Assembly (NCBI GenBank): GCA_049515655.1
Contig: JBEKTW010000011.1
Location: 166,943-230,942, forward strand
Direction of reading: 5' to 3'
Source: JBEKTW01 sp049515655
GTDB taxonomy: Bacteria > Bacteroidota > Ignavibacteria > UBA10030 > SZUA-254
DNA: 64,000 nucleotides
Shown: positions 34,115 to 42,637 of the stretch, one piece after another
How the letters are laid out: each line of letters starts with the position of its first letter
Numbering within the stretch: the first letter of the stretch is position 1
Made by a program: the position numbers and the translations under genes
The notes under the pieces: generated by a model
What the model was told of the DNA's origin: nothing
The model's input: only the letters and a program-made list of their open reading frames with translations
Database searches by the model: none

Positions 34115-35233
34115 TTACCCGCGCGATCTCTGCGAGTCTAGCGAATTCAGTGCGAATGCGTATGCGCCCAGAGAAATAGCCTTACTTGTTCCTATTCGGG
34201 ATATGCCCACCCCGATCCGCATTTCAGAATCATACTGTATTCTTCGGTCAGTCCCGTACACAGATATTTCTCTTGTGGACCCGCGAACAAATTTCTCTAA
34301 CTGAAGCGGTTCTTCGAGGTTATACACGTTAGCAATCAGTCTGCGGAAATGCGTTCCGTCGGGTTTCGTGAACGAGCCGTTCATTTCCTGGACGACATGC
34401 GGCAGGAATACTTCTGCAGCACCGGAGAGTCCTCCTCCGATGACAACGATTCCGTCGATCAGGGTAATTGCATTTGCAATTGCATCGCCGATAGCTTCGG
34501 CCATCTCCCGAAATGCTTTCACGGCCGCTGCCTTATCGCCCTTTTTCTTCCCGGCGACGATTTCATAAATCTCTTTTGGTGATGGAGCATCATTGAAGCT
34601 TATCCTTGCTTCTCTCGCATAGAGCCCTCTCAGCCCTCGAATACTCGCATGTTCTTCAACATTTGTCGTGGGATTCAATTTGTTTCTCAGGAGCCATATC
34701 TCGGCTCCAATGGAATTATCGCCAAGGAATAAATTCCCATCGTAAGCAATTCCTGCTCCAAATCCAGTCCCAAGTGTCAATCCCAGAAGGTTCTTATATC
34801 GTTTTGGGCTACCGGCATTCTCAAGCATGGCGTTGATGTACGGCAGGTACCCTGCGATCGCTTCACCAAAGGCGTAGAGGTCTCCATCATTATTAATAAA
34901 AACCGGCAGCCCAAATTTATCCTGCAGTAGCGGACCCAGAGCGACCCCGCCCCTGAAGGCGGGCAGGTTCGGCAGGTCTGCGATGATGCCGTGAGGATAA
35001 TCCGCGGGTCCGGGGAATGCAAAACTGATTGCAACGGGCGCATCCGGCAATTTCTCTTTCACCCTGGTAAATCCGTCGACGATGGTGGAAAGACATTTGC
35101 CCAGGTTGTCTGCGTGCGGGGGTAAGATAATTTCATCAAGAAGTTGTGTGTTCCCTTGAATGGCGGTAAAGACAAAGTTCGTTCCGCCCGCATCGAGTGT
35201 CAAGACTATCCGATTGTCCTCGCTGTTTTTCAT
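34115..35233 (-). CDS. ROK-family sugar kinase
   Basis: Cytoplasmic ROK kinases phosphorylate glucose, mannose, fructose or related sugars with ATP. Seen: the N-terminal phosphate loop LTLDAGGTNFVF, FAFPGPADY, the catalytic-aspartate region FINNDGDLYAFGE, LGLTLGTGFGAGIA and the C-terminal adenosine region VVIGGGLSGAAEV. The cysteine-rich zinc site of classical ROK proteins is absent. The catalytic segment is NND-G rather than END-A, so substrate preference may be unusual. The frame extends to 35290, but ATG at 35233 has GAAGGAAG seven bases before it and lies one base after the stop of the permease gene. Position suggests mannose or glucose from the mannosidase and permeases as substrate. Confidence 0.9.
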   Translation of the reverse strand: MKNSEDNRIVLTLDAGGTNFVFTAIQGNTQLLDEIILPPHADNLGKCLSTIVDGFTRVKEKLPDAPVAISFAFPGPADYPHGIIADLPNLPAFRGGVALGPLLQDKFGLPVFINNDGDLYAFGEAIAGYLPYINAMLENAGSPKRYKNLLGLTLGTGFGAGIAYDGNLFLGDNSIGAEIWLLRNKLNPTTNVEEHASIRGLRGLYAREARISFNDAPSPKEIYEIVAGKKKGDKAAAVKAFREMAEAIGDAIANAITLIDGIVVIGGGLSGAAEVFLPHVVQEMNGSFTKPDGTHFRRLIANVYNLEEPLQLEKFVRGSTREISVYGTDRRIQYDSEMRIGVGISRIGTSKAISLGAYAFALNSLDSQRSRG

Positions 35234-35234
35234 T

Positions 35235-36452
35235 CTACGCTTCCTTCTTCGCCGGTACCGGGCTGACAGATTGTTTTCGGATGGAGACAAATGAAGTGAT
35301 TGTTATGTACAAGAGACAAAGGAGGGGCACCGCGAAGCCCGCTAAAACACTCGCGGTTGTGTCTGCGACTTTTCCCATAATGAGAGGGACGATTGCGCCA
35401 CCGGCTATCGCAGTCACCATGAGGCCGGAAAGCTCATTCGAGCGTCCCGGCATGTGGTCGATCGTAATGGAAAAAACGAGAGGGAAAATATTCGCAAATC
35501 CTAAACCGACAAGAACAATTCCCGCGTAAGTCATAATCGGATCCGAAGTGAAGATCGCCAGCATGCCGACGAGTGCGACGAACACCGTTATCACAAAAAA
35601 CTTCCTCGCGGACATCCGGCCCAAAATGACCGAGCCCGCAAAACGTCCCAGCAAAATGGGGAGAAAGAACAGCGCCCAGCTTACCCACAGCCCCAGACTT
35701 TCAATTTTGAAGTTCTCTTTCATGAGTATCGGCACACCGGAGCTCATGGATACTTCAGCGCCGACATAAAGAAAAATCGCCATCACCATTAGGAAGACGT
35801 AGCCGTTCTTCAATAACGATACACAGGAGCGTATGGAAGCAGATTGTGCGTTTGGATCTCGCTGCTCCGATATCTGAAGGGAACCCACCAGAAACAGGGT
35901 CAATACGATCAAGACGGAATAAATGGGAAACAATATGCTCCATTCCAGCCCAAGAGCAAGCGCCACAAATGGTGGAAGCAGGAATCCAAGAGATGAGCCC
36001 ACGGCTTTGATCGATTGAGCCAGTGAAAGATTCCTGGAGTACGCGCCTTCCGGTGAAACATCTCGCATGATGGGATTACCGACCACCTGCAGTATCGTCG
36101 CCCCGGCACATAGGAGAAGGATCGACAGGAGAAGCACATAGAAACTGAAGTATTCTCCCGGACTGAATTGAACTTTTGCTCCGTACATGCCATTCAACAT
36201 GGGAAGGAGTAATCCGACCAGTGCAACAATGAGGCCGAGCACGAGAATGAACTTTTTTCCCTTCCTGTCCTGGTAGATTCCCATGGGAACGGAGAGCACG
36301 CCAAACATGATGAATCCGACGAACGGGACAAGCTGGGCCATCGTATAAGACAGGTTAAACGTGTCTTTAGCGAGCCCGACGAGCGGACCCACGACATCTC
36401 CAAATCCCATGCAGAGGAACACAAGAAAGATCGGGAATGTTTTTGTTTTCAT
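35235..36452 (-). CDS. MFS sugar permease of the FucP/GluP (FHS) type
   Basis: A 405-aa, twelve-helix proton-coupled transporter of the inner membrane. Family marks include the N-terminal segment FLCMGFGDVVGPLVGLAK, VPMGIYQDRKGKKFIL between helices 2 and 3, a glycine-rich helix with GNPIMRDVSPEG, and the central loop followed by GRFAGSVILGRM. Related proteins carry fucose, glucose, galactose or N-acetylglucosamine. It is coupled to the ROK kinase gene by a one-base gap, so its sugar is probably that kinase's substrate. Confidence 0.88.
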   Translation of the reverse strand: MKTKTFPIFLVFLCMGFGDVVGPLVGLAKDTFNLSYTMAQLVPFVGFIMFGVLSVPMGIYQDRKGKKFILVLGLIVALVGLLLPMLNGMYGAKVQFSPGEYFSFYVLLLSILLLCAGATILQVVGNPIMRDVSPEGAYSRNLSLAQSIKAVGSSLGFLLPPFVALALGLEWSILFPIYSVLIVLTLFLVGSLQISEQRDPNAQSASIRSCVSLLKNGYVFLMVMAIFLYVGAEVSMSSGVPILMKENFKIESLGLWVSWALFFLPILLGRFAGSVILGRMSARKFFVITVFVALVGMLAIFTSDPIMTYAGIVLVGLGFANIFPLVFSITIDHMPGRSNELSGLMVTAIAGGAIVPLIMGKVADTTASVLAGFAVPLLCLLYITITSFVSIRKQSVSPVPAKKEA

Positions 36453-36537
36453 GACTCACTCCAATCGATTGTCGGAAAACTCTCTGTTAGCAAAAATGGA
36501 TACGGCGTCGTTCCGGCAGAGAGCCGTTGAGTTAGCA

Positions 36538-37860
36538 TCATCGTGCTACAATAATTTTTTCCAACTCCTCGAGCGATTTCCCTTTGGTCTCCGGCATCAT
36601 TTTCCACACGAAGAAGAAGAAGGGAATCATCATCACGGCGAAGAACATGAATGCATTTCCGCCGCCGAGTTGTGTCAGGACAGTCGGAAATGTCCAGGCA
36701 ATGATCGCGTTCATGATCCAGTGGGTAAACGAGCCCAGGGCTTGCCCCTTTGCCCTCACCTTGTTGGGGAAGATCTCCGACAGGAACACCCAGATAACCG
36801 CTCCCTGTGAGAAGGCGAAGGAAGCGATAAAGCCTATGATGCACACCAGGATTCCAACCCCACCCGAGGCGTTGCTGTAGAAATTCCAGGCGGCACCCGC
36901 CAGCGACAGGCACATGCCGACGGCTCCTATGAGAAGCAGGGTCTTGCGCCCGAACCTGTCAATAAAAAACATCGCCACGACGGTCAGCAGCAAATTCGTT
37001 ACCCCCACGGCGACAGTATTTAACATGGCGACGTCGGTGGCAAGGCCGGTCTTCATGAAAATCATCGGCGCGTAGTACATGATGACGTTAATCCCGGACA
37101 ACTGGTTGAAGACTGCCAGGAGCACCGCACAGAGAATTGCAAACCGATATTTTTTCTGGAAGAGCTTCGTGACGCCCTGTCCGACTTCCTCCTTGAGAGA
37201 ATCGATGATGTCCGCGAGCTCGGATTCCACATTGGGCGCGCCCACTTTTTGCAGGACCGAACGAGCTTGGTCGACTCGATTCTTCTTCACGAGCCAACGC
37301 GGACTTTCGGGCACAAAAAAAAGCAGGAGGAAAAAGAGTCCTGAGGGGATCGCCATCACGCCGAACATCCAGCGCCAGTTGTCGTCTCCGGTATGGACCA
37401 GCATATAATTGGAAAAGAAGGCGACGAGGATGCCGGCGACGATATTAAACTGTGTAACAGCGACCAATCTCCCTCTCAGGCGGCCCGGTGAAATCTCGGC
37501 AATGTACATGGGGGCCATCACTGACGCGGCCCCGATGCCCACGCCGCCGATGAAGCGGGAGAAGAGCAGCATGTACCAGCTTCCAGCCAATCCGCAACCG
37601 ATGGCTGAAATGGAATAGAGAAGGCCGCAGAAGAACAGCATCGCCCGTCGCCCGTAAACATCTCCCGGTTTGCCGACTGCGATCGAGCCGATCACAGTTC
37701 CGATCAAGGCGATCGACACGGTAAATCCCAATGTCGCGTCCGTAAGACCAAAAAACGGTTTGATAAACTCGGTCGTGCCTGAGATGACGGCAGTGTCAAA
37801 ACCGAACAGAAATCCGCCAAGAGCAGACACGACCGTAGCAAACAACAGATTCTTATTCAT
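36538..37860 (-). CDS. MFS sugar porter (XylE/GLUT family)
   Basis: This twelve-helix monosaccharide:proton symporter (440 aa) has the sugar-porter signatures PGDVYGRRAML, RFIGGVGIGAASVMAPMYI, GRLVAVTQ, PESPRWLVKKNR, IDRFGRKTLLL and the C-terminal PETKGKSLEEL. The open frame extends 86 codons further upstream (to 38118) into the preceding gene; ATG at 37860 is chosen because GGAGAA precedes it and MNKNLLFATVVSALGG is the normal start. It is the second of three sugar importers in this cluster. Substrate not determined. Confidence 0.92.
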   Translation of the reverse strand: MNKNLLFATVVSALGGFLFGFDTAVISGTTEFIKPFFGLTDATLGFTVSIALIGTVIGSIAVGKPGDVYGRRAMLFFCGLLYSISAIGCGLAGSWYMLLFSRFIGGVGIGAASVMAPMYIAEISPGRLRGRLVAVTQFNIVAGILVAFFSNYMLVHTGDDNWRWMFGVMAIPSGLFFLLLFFVPESPRWLVKKNRVDQARSVLQKVGAPNVESELADIIDSLKEEVGQGVTKLFQKKYRFAILCAVLLAVFNQLSGINVIMYYAPMIFMKTGLATDVAMLNTVAVGVTNLLLTVVAMFFIDRFGRKTLLLIGAVGMCLSLAGAAWNFYSNASGGVGILVCIIGFIASFAFSQGAVIWVFLSEIFPNKVRAKGQALGSFTHWIMNAIIAWTFPTVLTQLGGGNAFMFFAVMMIPFFFFVWKMMPETKGKSLEELEKIIVAR

Positions 37861-37991
37861 GGTGTTCTCCGCGATGATGGTTAAGAAGAAGAAAGATGAA
37901 GAGTGATGGTCGTGGGCATCCTGAGATGCTGTGCAGCCGAAAAATAAACCTGATGTCGCCTCTGGTTCCCGGTTCCATGTGTCGTCGGGTT

Positions 37992-39500
37992 TCAGCGGCC
38001 AATGAGGACCTCCTCTTTGCCGCCCGTTGCAAGGGTCATGATTTTCTCCTGCGTCGCATCCTGCCGCGAAACAATCCCTGTGATCCTTCCTTCGTACATG
38101 ACGGCGATGCGGTCGCACAGGCCCAGGAGCTCGGGAAGGTCGGATGAAATCACGATGACGCCGACGCCGTCCTGCGCAAGCTGGTTGATAAGATTGTAGA
38201 TCTCGAGTTTGACGCCGACATCGATGCCGACTGTCGGCTCATCGAAAATCAGGACCTTCGATTTCGTGTACAGCCATCGCGCAAGCACAACCTTCTGCCT
38301 GTTTCCGCCGCTGAGGTTTTCGACTTCCTGTTCAACACTCGGGGTCTTGATGCGCAGGCTGCCGACGTATTTCTGGGCCGCTCGAGTCTCCTCCCGCTTG
38401 TTGATAAACGGACCTCTAAGCAGCTCAAGCAGGTTCGCGAGAGAGATATTCTCCCGGACGTTCATTTGCATTACCAGGCCGAATTTATTGCGGTCTTCGG
38501 TGAGCAATCCGATACCCGCGTCGATGGCTTCCCGCGGTGAGCGGGGATTGATCTCTTTGCCTTCAAGGAATATCCTCCCTGAATCTTTCGCGTTGGCCCC
38601 GAAAATGACATGTGCGAGCTCGGTTCGACCGGCTCCGACCAGTCCGGCCAGTCCGAGAATCTCTCCTTTGTACAACGTGAGTGCGACATCTTTAACCACC
38701 CCGCCGCTGATATTTTCCAATCTGAGTATTTCGCTGCCGCGCTCCAGATGTATCTTTGGAAATTCATTTTCCAGTTCTCGGCCGACCATCCACCGGATCA
38801 AGCTCCGTCGATCCGCGTTCTTGATAGGGCAGGTCGTAACCATGTTACCGTCGCGGAGGACGGTCACCCGGTCGCCGATCTCGAAGATTTCTTCCAGACG
38901 GTGGGAGATGTAGATAATGCCCACGCCTTCCGATTTCAACCGCCGGATGATGGCGAAGAGAGTCGTGAGTTCGTTCTCCGTGAGTGGGGCGGACGGCTCG
39001 TCCATGGCCAGTATGCGGATTTTTCTTGAAAGCGCTTTCGCTATTTCGACGATTTGCCGTTGCGCAATACTGAGCGAAGCAATCAACGCATGAGTATCAA
39101 TGTTCTCACCGAGAAGCGCGACAGCTTCGCGCGCCGCGCCGTGCATTTGGTCGTAATCGATAAATGGCGTCTTGCCGCGCCTGGGTTCATTCCCGAGCAG
39201 GATATTCTCAGCAACGGACAGGTCGGGCACGAGCTTAAAGTCCTGGTAGATGATTCCAATCCCGAGGCGTTGTGCGTCCGCCGGGGATCGAATGTCGGCG
39301 TGTTTGTCGTCAACCAGAATTTCCCCTGAATCTCTTGAGATCGCGCCCGAGAGAATTTTCATGAGTGTTGATTTTCCCGCGCCGTTCTCACCGACGAGGC
39401 AATGCACTTCGCCCGGCTGCAGCTCGAAGCTGACATCGTCGAGTGCGAGGACGCCGGGGTACTGCTTACGGATATTTCGTAGTTCAAGGAGTGATGACAT
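37992..39500 (-). CDS. Sugar ABC transporter ATP-binding protein, RbsA/MglA type
   Basis: The 502-aa protein carries two fused ABC ATPase domains. First domain: Walker A GENGAGKSTLMK, signature LSIAQRQIVEI, Walker B ILAMDEPSAPL. Second domain: a degenerate Walker A (GLVGAGRTEL, as is usual in RbsA), signature LSGGNRQKVVLARWL and Walker B VLIFDEPTVGID. It powers pentose/hexose import on the cytoplasmic face of the RbsC permease. ATG at 39500 begins the typical MSSLLELRNIRKQYPGV; the longer frame to 39569 reads through repeat-adjacent sequence. A repeat and DUF559 remnant separate it from the binding-protein gene. Confidence 0.92.
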   Translation of the reverse strand: MSSLLELRNIRKQYPGVLALDDVSFELQPGEVHCLVGENGAGKSTLMKILSGAISRDSGEILVDDKHADIRSPADAQRLGIGIIYQDFKLVPDLSVAENILLGNEPRRGKTPFIDYDQMHGAAREAVALLGENIDTHALIASLSIAQRQIVEIAKALSRKIRILAMDEPSAPLTENELTTLFAIIRRLKSEGVGIIYISHRLEEIFEIGDRVTVLRDGNMVTTCPIKNADRRSLIRWMVGRELENEFPKIHLERGSEILRLENISGGVVKDVALTLYKGEILGLAGLVGAGRTELAHVIFGANAKDSGRIFLEGKEINPRSPREAIDAGIGLLTEDRNKFGLVMQMNVRENISLANLLELLRGPFINKREETRAAQKYVGSLRIKTPSVEQEVENLSGGNRQKVVLARWLYTKSKVLIFDEPTVGIDVGVKLEIYNLINQLAQDGVGVIVISSDLPELLGLCDRIAVMYEGRITGIVSRQDATQEKIMTLATGGKEEVLIGR

Positions 39501-39530
39501 TGGATTTATTTGCACCTCATGGATGCCATG

Positions 39531-39620
39531 GAACCCTCTCCCTGTCACTTCGTGACATCCCTCTCCCATCCTTCGACTTCGCTCAGGACAGGCTTGGGAG
39601 AGGGACCGAGGGAGAGGGTT
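39531..39620 (+). repeat. Compound palindromic intergenic repeat
   Basis: Three nested inverted repeats: outer AACCCTCTCCCT/AGGGAGAGGGTT (39532-39543 and 39609-39620), middle CCCTCTCCCA/TGGGAGAGGG (39559-39568 and 39595-39604) and a small GTCAC/GTGAC stem (39544-39556). The centre holds CTTCGACTTCGCTCAGGACA, a segment familiar from dispersed repeats in many metagenome-derived genomes (known from general experience, not checked here). It produces the spurious translations PSTSLRTG and PVLSEVEG. It splits the ABC transporter operon and would form strong RNA hairpins. Confidence 0.75.
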
Positions 39621-39784
39621 GAAATCCTGTTCAATACGTCTTCGATGTTTTCAAAGACTTCTTCATCTTTAATAATTAGCATGTTAGGCCAGCGAATCTC
39701 ACAATCGTCATACGTCTTTGTGTCGAAGATTCGATGCAGACTTCTTTGTTCGGCGTCTCCATGTTCGATCTCAATTTGGTTCAT
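39621..39784 (-). pseudogene. Remnant of a DUF559 (VSR-like) endonuclease-domain gene
   Basis: Minus-strand translation ends in KDEEVFENIEDVLNRIS, matching the usual DUF559 ending (x-N-EEVF-NIE-VL--I). The preceding IVRF motif is found one frame over (TIVRFAG, before a stop), so at least one frameshift is present. Upstream only about 30 unaligned residues remain (MNQIEIEHGDAEQ...). The fragment abuts the palindromic repeat, a frequent companion of such genes. Not functional. Confidence 0.4.
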
Positions 39785-39799
39785 TCTGACTTCTGCTTT

Positions 39800-40747
39800 T
39801 CAGAATTTCCCCGTCTTCCACTTCATCGCATACTCTTCGACATTCTCTTTCGTTACAATATCGACGCCTGAGTCGATGACGCCGGGCAATTTTTGTCCTT
39901 CCTTGATTTCTTTCAACATTTTGATGCTCTCATATCCCCACGCCCATAGCTTCTGACCGATTAATACATGAATATATCCCTGACGAACGTAATCAAGCTG
40001 CTCGGGCAGCGTATCAAATGAAATCACAATGAGGCTGCCGGGCTTTTTTGAAGCGAACGCACCGGGAGGCGGTGTCCACGTTGGCCAGCCGCCGATCAAG
40101 ACCCAGCCGTTCAACTCCCTGTGCGCTTGCATCACTGCTTCCATCACACTGACACCCTTGTTGACGTCGTCGTAGCAGTATTCTGTTGCGACTACTTTGA
40201 TACCGGGATAATCTTTGAGAAATTCTAGCAAGCCGTTCTTGCGTTCTTCGAGGTTGGGTGCACCCGGCGTTCCCATCACCAATGCGATGTTCCCTTGCTT
40301 GCCCATGTACTTGACAAGATTCGCACCCATAATCTTTCCACTTCCGTAATTGTTCGTGCCGTAGAAAGAAATTCGTTTGCTCTTCGGTGCGTCGGAATCG
40401 AATGTCACAACGGGGATGCCCGCGTCGACCGCTTTATCGATGGTTTCTTTGAGTGCGTCGGCATCATTCACCGACATGGCAATGCCGTCCACCTTGCGCT
40501 CGATAAGACTCTCGATAATCTGGGCTTGCTCGGCAGCATCCGACTTCACCGGAGCGAAGCGTTCAACATCGATAGTCCCGCTGTCAAGATCTCGCGCTGC
40601 CTGTTGTGCGCCTTGCCAGGCGACCTGAAAGACCGGGTTGTCGAGCAGCTTCGGCACGAATGCAAAGACGAGCTTCTTTTGTTCCTGCTTCCTTGCACAG
40701 CCGGAGACAAGGGCAATGAGGCAAAGGAAAACGATGAGTCGTTTCAT
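39800..40747 (-). CDS. Sugar-binding lipoprotein of an RbsB-type ABC transporter
   Basis: The 315-aa periplasmic receptor has a lipoprotein signal (MKRLIVFLCLIALVSGC, lipid at C17) and the two-lobed periplasmic-binding-protein fold typical of RbsB: AFVPKLLDNPVFQVAWQGA, IESLIERKVDGIAMSVNDAD, GIPVVTFDSDAP, YGTNNYGSGKIMGANLV and GVIDSGVDIVTKENV. It collects a sugar, probably a pentose or hexose, for the RbsC/RbsA complex. The permease gene is upstream across a 250-bp spacer with a repeat; the ATPase gene is downstream beyond another. The ligand is unknown. Confidence 0.92.
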   Translation of the reverse strand: MKRLIVFLCLIALVSGCARKQEQKKLVFAFVPKLLDNPVFQVAWQGAQQAARDLDSGTIDVERFAPVKSDAAEQAQIIESLIERKVDGIAMSVNDADALKETIDKAVDAGIPVVTFDSDAPKSKRISFYGTNNYGSGKIMGANLVKYMGKQGNIALVMGTPGAPNLEERKNGLLEFLKDYPGIKVVATEYCYDDVNKGVSVMEAVMQAHRELNGWVLIGGWPTWTPPPGAFASKKPGSLIVISFDTLPEQLDYVRQGYIHVLIGQKLWAWGYESIKMLKEIKEGQKLPGVIDSGVDIVTKENVEEYAMKWKTGKF

Positions 40748-40832
40748 AGGATGATCTCTATTAGTTGGCTAACATTACGAAAAACCATGTCCGATATCCT
40801 AAATCTGAACCATAAAACTCGAGGACCATATT

Positions 40833-40935
40833 GATCCCGTCACACCCATCCGTCATCCCGACATGTTTCTGGTCGGGATCTGGACTTTGCCTGCTCGGTT
40901 TAGATGCTGACCAGAAGAATGTCAGCATGACGGTG
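40833..40935 (+). repeat. Hairpin-forming intergenic repeat
   Basis: ATCCCGAC (40855-40862) pairs with GTCGGGAT (40872-40879), inside a wider GATCCCG/CGGGATC pair (40833-40839 and 40874-40880). CGTCAT...ATGACG (40851-40856 and 40928-40933) encloses the unit. CTGGTC at 40869 and GACCAG at 40909 also pair. This is the typical structure of a dispersed palindromic element. Flanking sequence to 40995 has no other gene. Confidence 0.6.
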
Positions 40936-40995
40936 TACGATTCCTGTTGTTGCCCCAACCGGCAGACATTCAAATTTCGAACTTGTGTACGAGGG

Positions 40996-41949
40996 TCACG
41001 TTCGTGCTTTTCGATCCAGCACCACAGCCAATATTATTACTAAGCCAATCGCGACTTGCTGCCAGTATGCTGAGACGTTCAGGAGCACAAGACCGTTGCG
41101 CAAGATGCCCATCAGCACCGAACCGATGACGGCGCCGAGAATCGTCCCGCGCCCGCCCGAGAGACTGACGCCCCCGATGACTGCCGCGGCAATAACATCG
41201 AGCTCATAGCCAAGTCCGGCCGTCGACTGCCCGACGCCAAAACGAGACGTGAACAAAACTCCGGCGAGTGCAGCCGAAAAACCGCAGAGAGAATATACTA
41301 AAATCTTCACTAATTGAACATTCACGCCGCTGTAAACAGCTGCCTCCTCGTTTCCGCCGATGGCGTACGCATAGCGTCCCCATTTTGTCGATTTCAGCGC
41401 GTAACCGATGATGAGGGCGAACGCAGCCATCACATAAATAGGAATCGGGATACTCAGAATTTCTCCTTGTCCGAGCTCAAGAAATCGTGCGGGAAGGTTG
41501 CGAATCGTCTCACCGCCCGTGATAGCAAAGGCCAGCCCTCGTGCGATACTCATCATCGCGAGCGTTGCGATGAACGGCGGAAGTTTTGCCCTTGTGATAA
41601 GAAGCCCGCTGACAAGGCCGCTTGCAATCCCGACGAGCAATGCAACAAGAACGGCGGAGGTGACGTCGAAGCTGTCGTTCAGCAATACAGCCGCTACAAC
41701 GCCGCACAGCCCCAGCACGGACCCGACGCCAAGGTCGATTCCCGCTGTGATGATAACGACGGCTTGGCCGACGGTCATAATTGCGATGAACGACACCGCC
41801 CGGATGACCTGTGAAATGTTGGACCAATTGAGGAAGGTGGATTCAAACACATGCTCACCGCCAAACGTCGACGTGAAAAAAGTGAGAAGCAGAACTTCGA
41901 CGAGAAGTGCGATCCAGATTCCAAGACGAGCCGATTTGAAGGATTTCAT
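40996..41949 (-). CDS. Sugar ABC transporter permease, RbsC type
   Basis: The 317-aa inner-membrane permease has about nine hydrophobic segments and the family marks FIAIMTVGQAVVIITAGIDLGVGSVLGL, IATLAMMSIARGLAFAITGG and the C-terminal GGVSLSGGRGTILGAVIGSVLMG. It forms the channel for the binding protein and ATPase encoded downstream. The frame extends to a TTG at 41967; ATG at 41949 is preferred, giving MKSFKSARLGIWIALLVE. It begins the carbohydrate cluster, just after a good promoter (41985-42013). Confidence 0.93.
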   Translation of the reverse strand: MKSFKSARLGIWIALLVEVLLLTFFTSTFGGEHVFESTFLNWSNISQVIRAVSFIAIMTVGQAVVIITAGIDLGVGSVLGLCGVVAAVLLNDSFDVTSAVLVALLVGIASGLVSGLLITRAKLPPFIATLAMMSIARGLAFAITGGETIRNLPARFLELGQGEILSIPIPIYVMAAFALIIGYALKSTKWGRYAYAIGGNEEAAVYSGVNVQLVKILVYSLCGFSAALAGVLFTSRFGVGQSTAGLGYELDVIAAAVIGGVSLSGGRGTILGAVIGSVLMGILRNGLVLLNVSAYWQQVAIGLVIILAVVLDRKART

Positions 41950-41984
41950 CAGACTGTACGTTGCCAATCAATCAGAGACGCCAC

Positions 41985-42013
41985 ATCTTACAAAGAAAAG
42001 AGCGAAAAATCAA
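41985..42013 (-). promoter_or_regulatory. Promoter of the sugar ABC/mannoside cluster
   Basis: Minus-strand TTGATT (42013-42008), 17 bp, TAAGAT (41990-41985). The predicted transcript starts about 30 nt before the RbsC-type ATG. The divergent DUF421 promoter lies at 42070-42098. Confidence 0.5.
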
Positions 42014-42069
42014 TTTGTGACCGCTGATGCCGCACCTGAACCTCATGATCATCCCGATCGTGGTCTTCG

Positions 42070-42098
42070 TTGACTTTTCGAGTCAATGTTCGTATTAT
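42070..42098 (+). promoter_or_regulatory. Promoter of the DUF421 gene
   Basis: TTGACT (42070-42075), 17 bp, TATTAT (42093-42098): a near-consensus sigma-70 promoter. The -35 is part of a TTGACT/AGTCAA inverted repeat (42070-42086), a possible operator. The start codon at 42112 follows 13 bases later, so the leader would be very short. Confidence 0.6.
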
Positions 42099-42111
42099 CA
42101 GTATCCGTTCT

Positions 42112-42624
42112 ATGGTTGAGACAATCCTCAATATTGTTGGGCGTTCGGTAGCCGTATACCTTTTTGTCGTTCTTGCCATCCGCTTGTTCGGGAAGAGAGA
42201 GCTAGCGCAACTTTCAATTGTCGATTTGGTGCTCATACTTCTCATCAGCAACTCGGTGCAGAATGCAATGGTCGGCGATAATACATCGCTGCTTGGCGGA
42301 TTGGTCGCGGCGGCTTCACTCTTCGGTGTGAATTATGTCCTCAAGACTTTGCTCTTCCGGTCGAAGAAACTAAGCGAAACAATCCAGGGCCATCCGCTCG
42401 TTCTCGTGTATAATGGAAACGTCCTGCAGAAGAATCTTGAAGAAGCCAAGCTCACGCAGGAGGAGGTGGATGCAGCCGTGCGGGAGCACGGAGTTGCAGG
42501 AATCGCGGAAGTGAATCTGGCAGTCCTGGAAGTCGACGGAAACATCAGCGTGTTGTCGGATAACTTCCGCCGCAAAACGGTGAGGAAGCGACAGGTTCAT
42601 AAAGTCGCGACAAAGCAGAATTAG
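42112..42624 (+). CDS. DUF421 (YetF/YcaP-like) membrane protein
   Basis: The 170-aa protein has three N-terminal helices (about 5-85) with AIRLFGKRELAQLSIVDLVL, then a cytoplasmic domain (about 90-170) beginning SETIQGHPLVLVYNGNVLQ and ending in VLEVDGNISVL, all typical of DUF421. Family members are linked to spore or envelope properties in other bacteria; function here is unknown. The open frame begins at 42070 within the -35 box; ATG at 42112 (MVETILNIVGRSVAVYLFVV) is the natural start. It converges with the YjbQ gene. Confidence 0.88.
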   Translation: MVETILNIVGRSVAVYLFVVLAIRLFGKRELAQLSIVDLVLILLISNSVQNAMVGDNTSLLGGLVAAASLFGVNYVLKTLLFRSKKLSETIQGHPLVLVYNGNVLQKNLEEAKLTQEEVDAAVREHGVAGIAEVNLAVLEVDGNISVLSDNFRRKTVRKRQVHKVATKQN

Positions 42625-42637
42625 ATATTCGCGTCTT

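Noticed and set aside
39510..39956. Plus-strand frame translating as ...PSTSLRTGLGEGPRER...
   Set aside because: It runs through the palindromic repeat and antisense to the binding-protein gene; the peptide is a familiar artefact of the repeat sequence.
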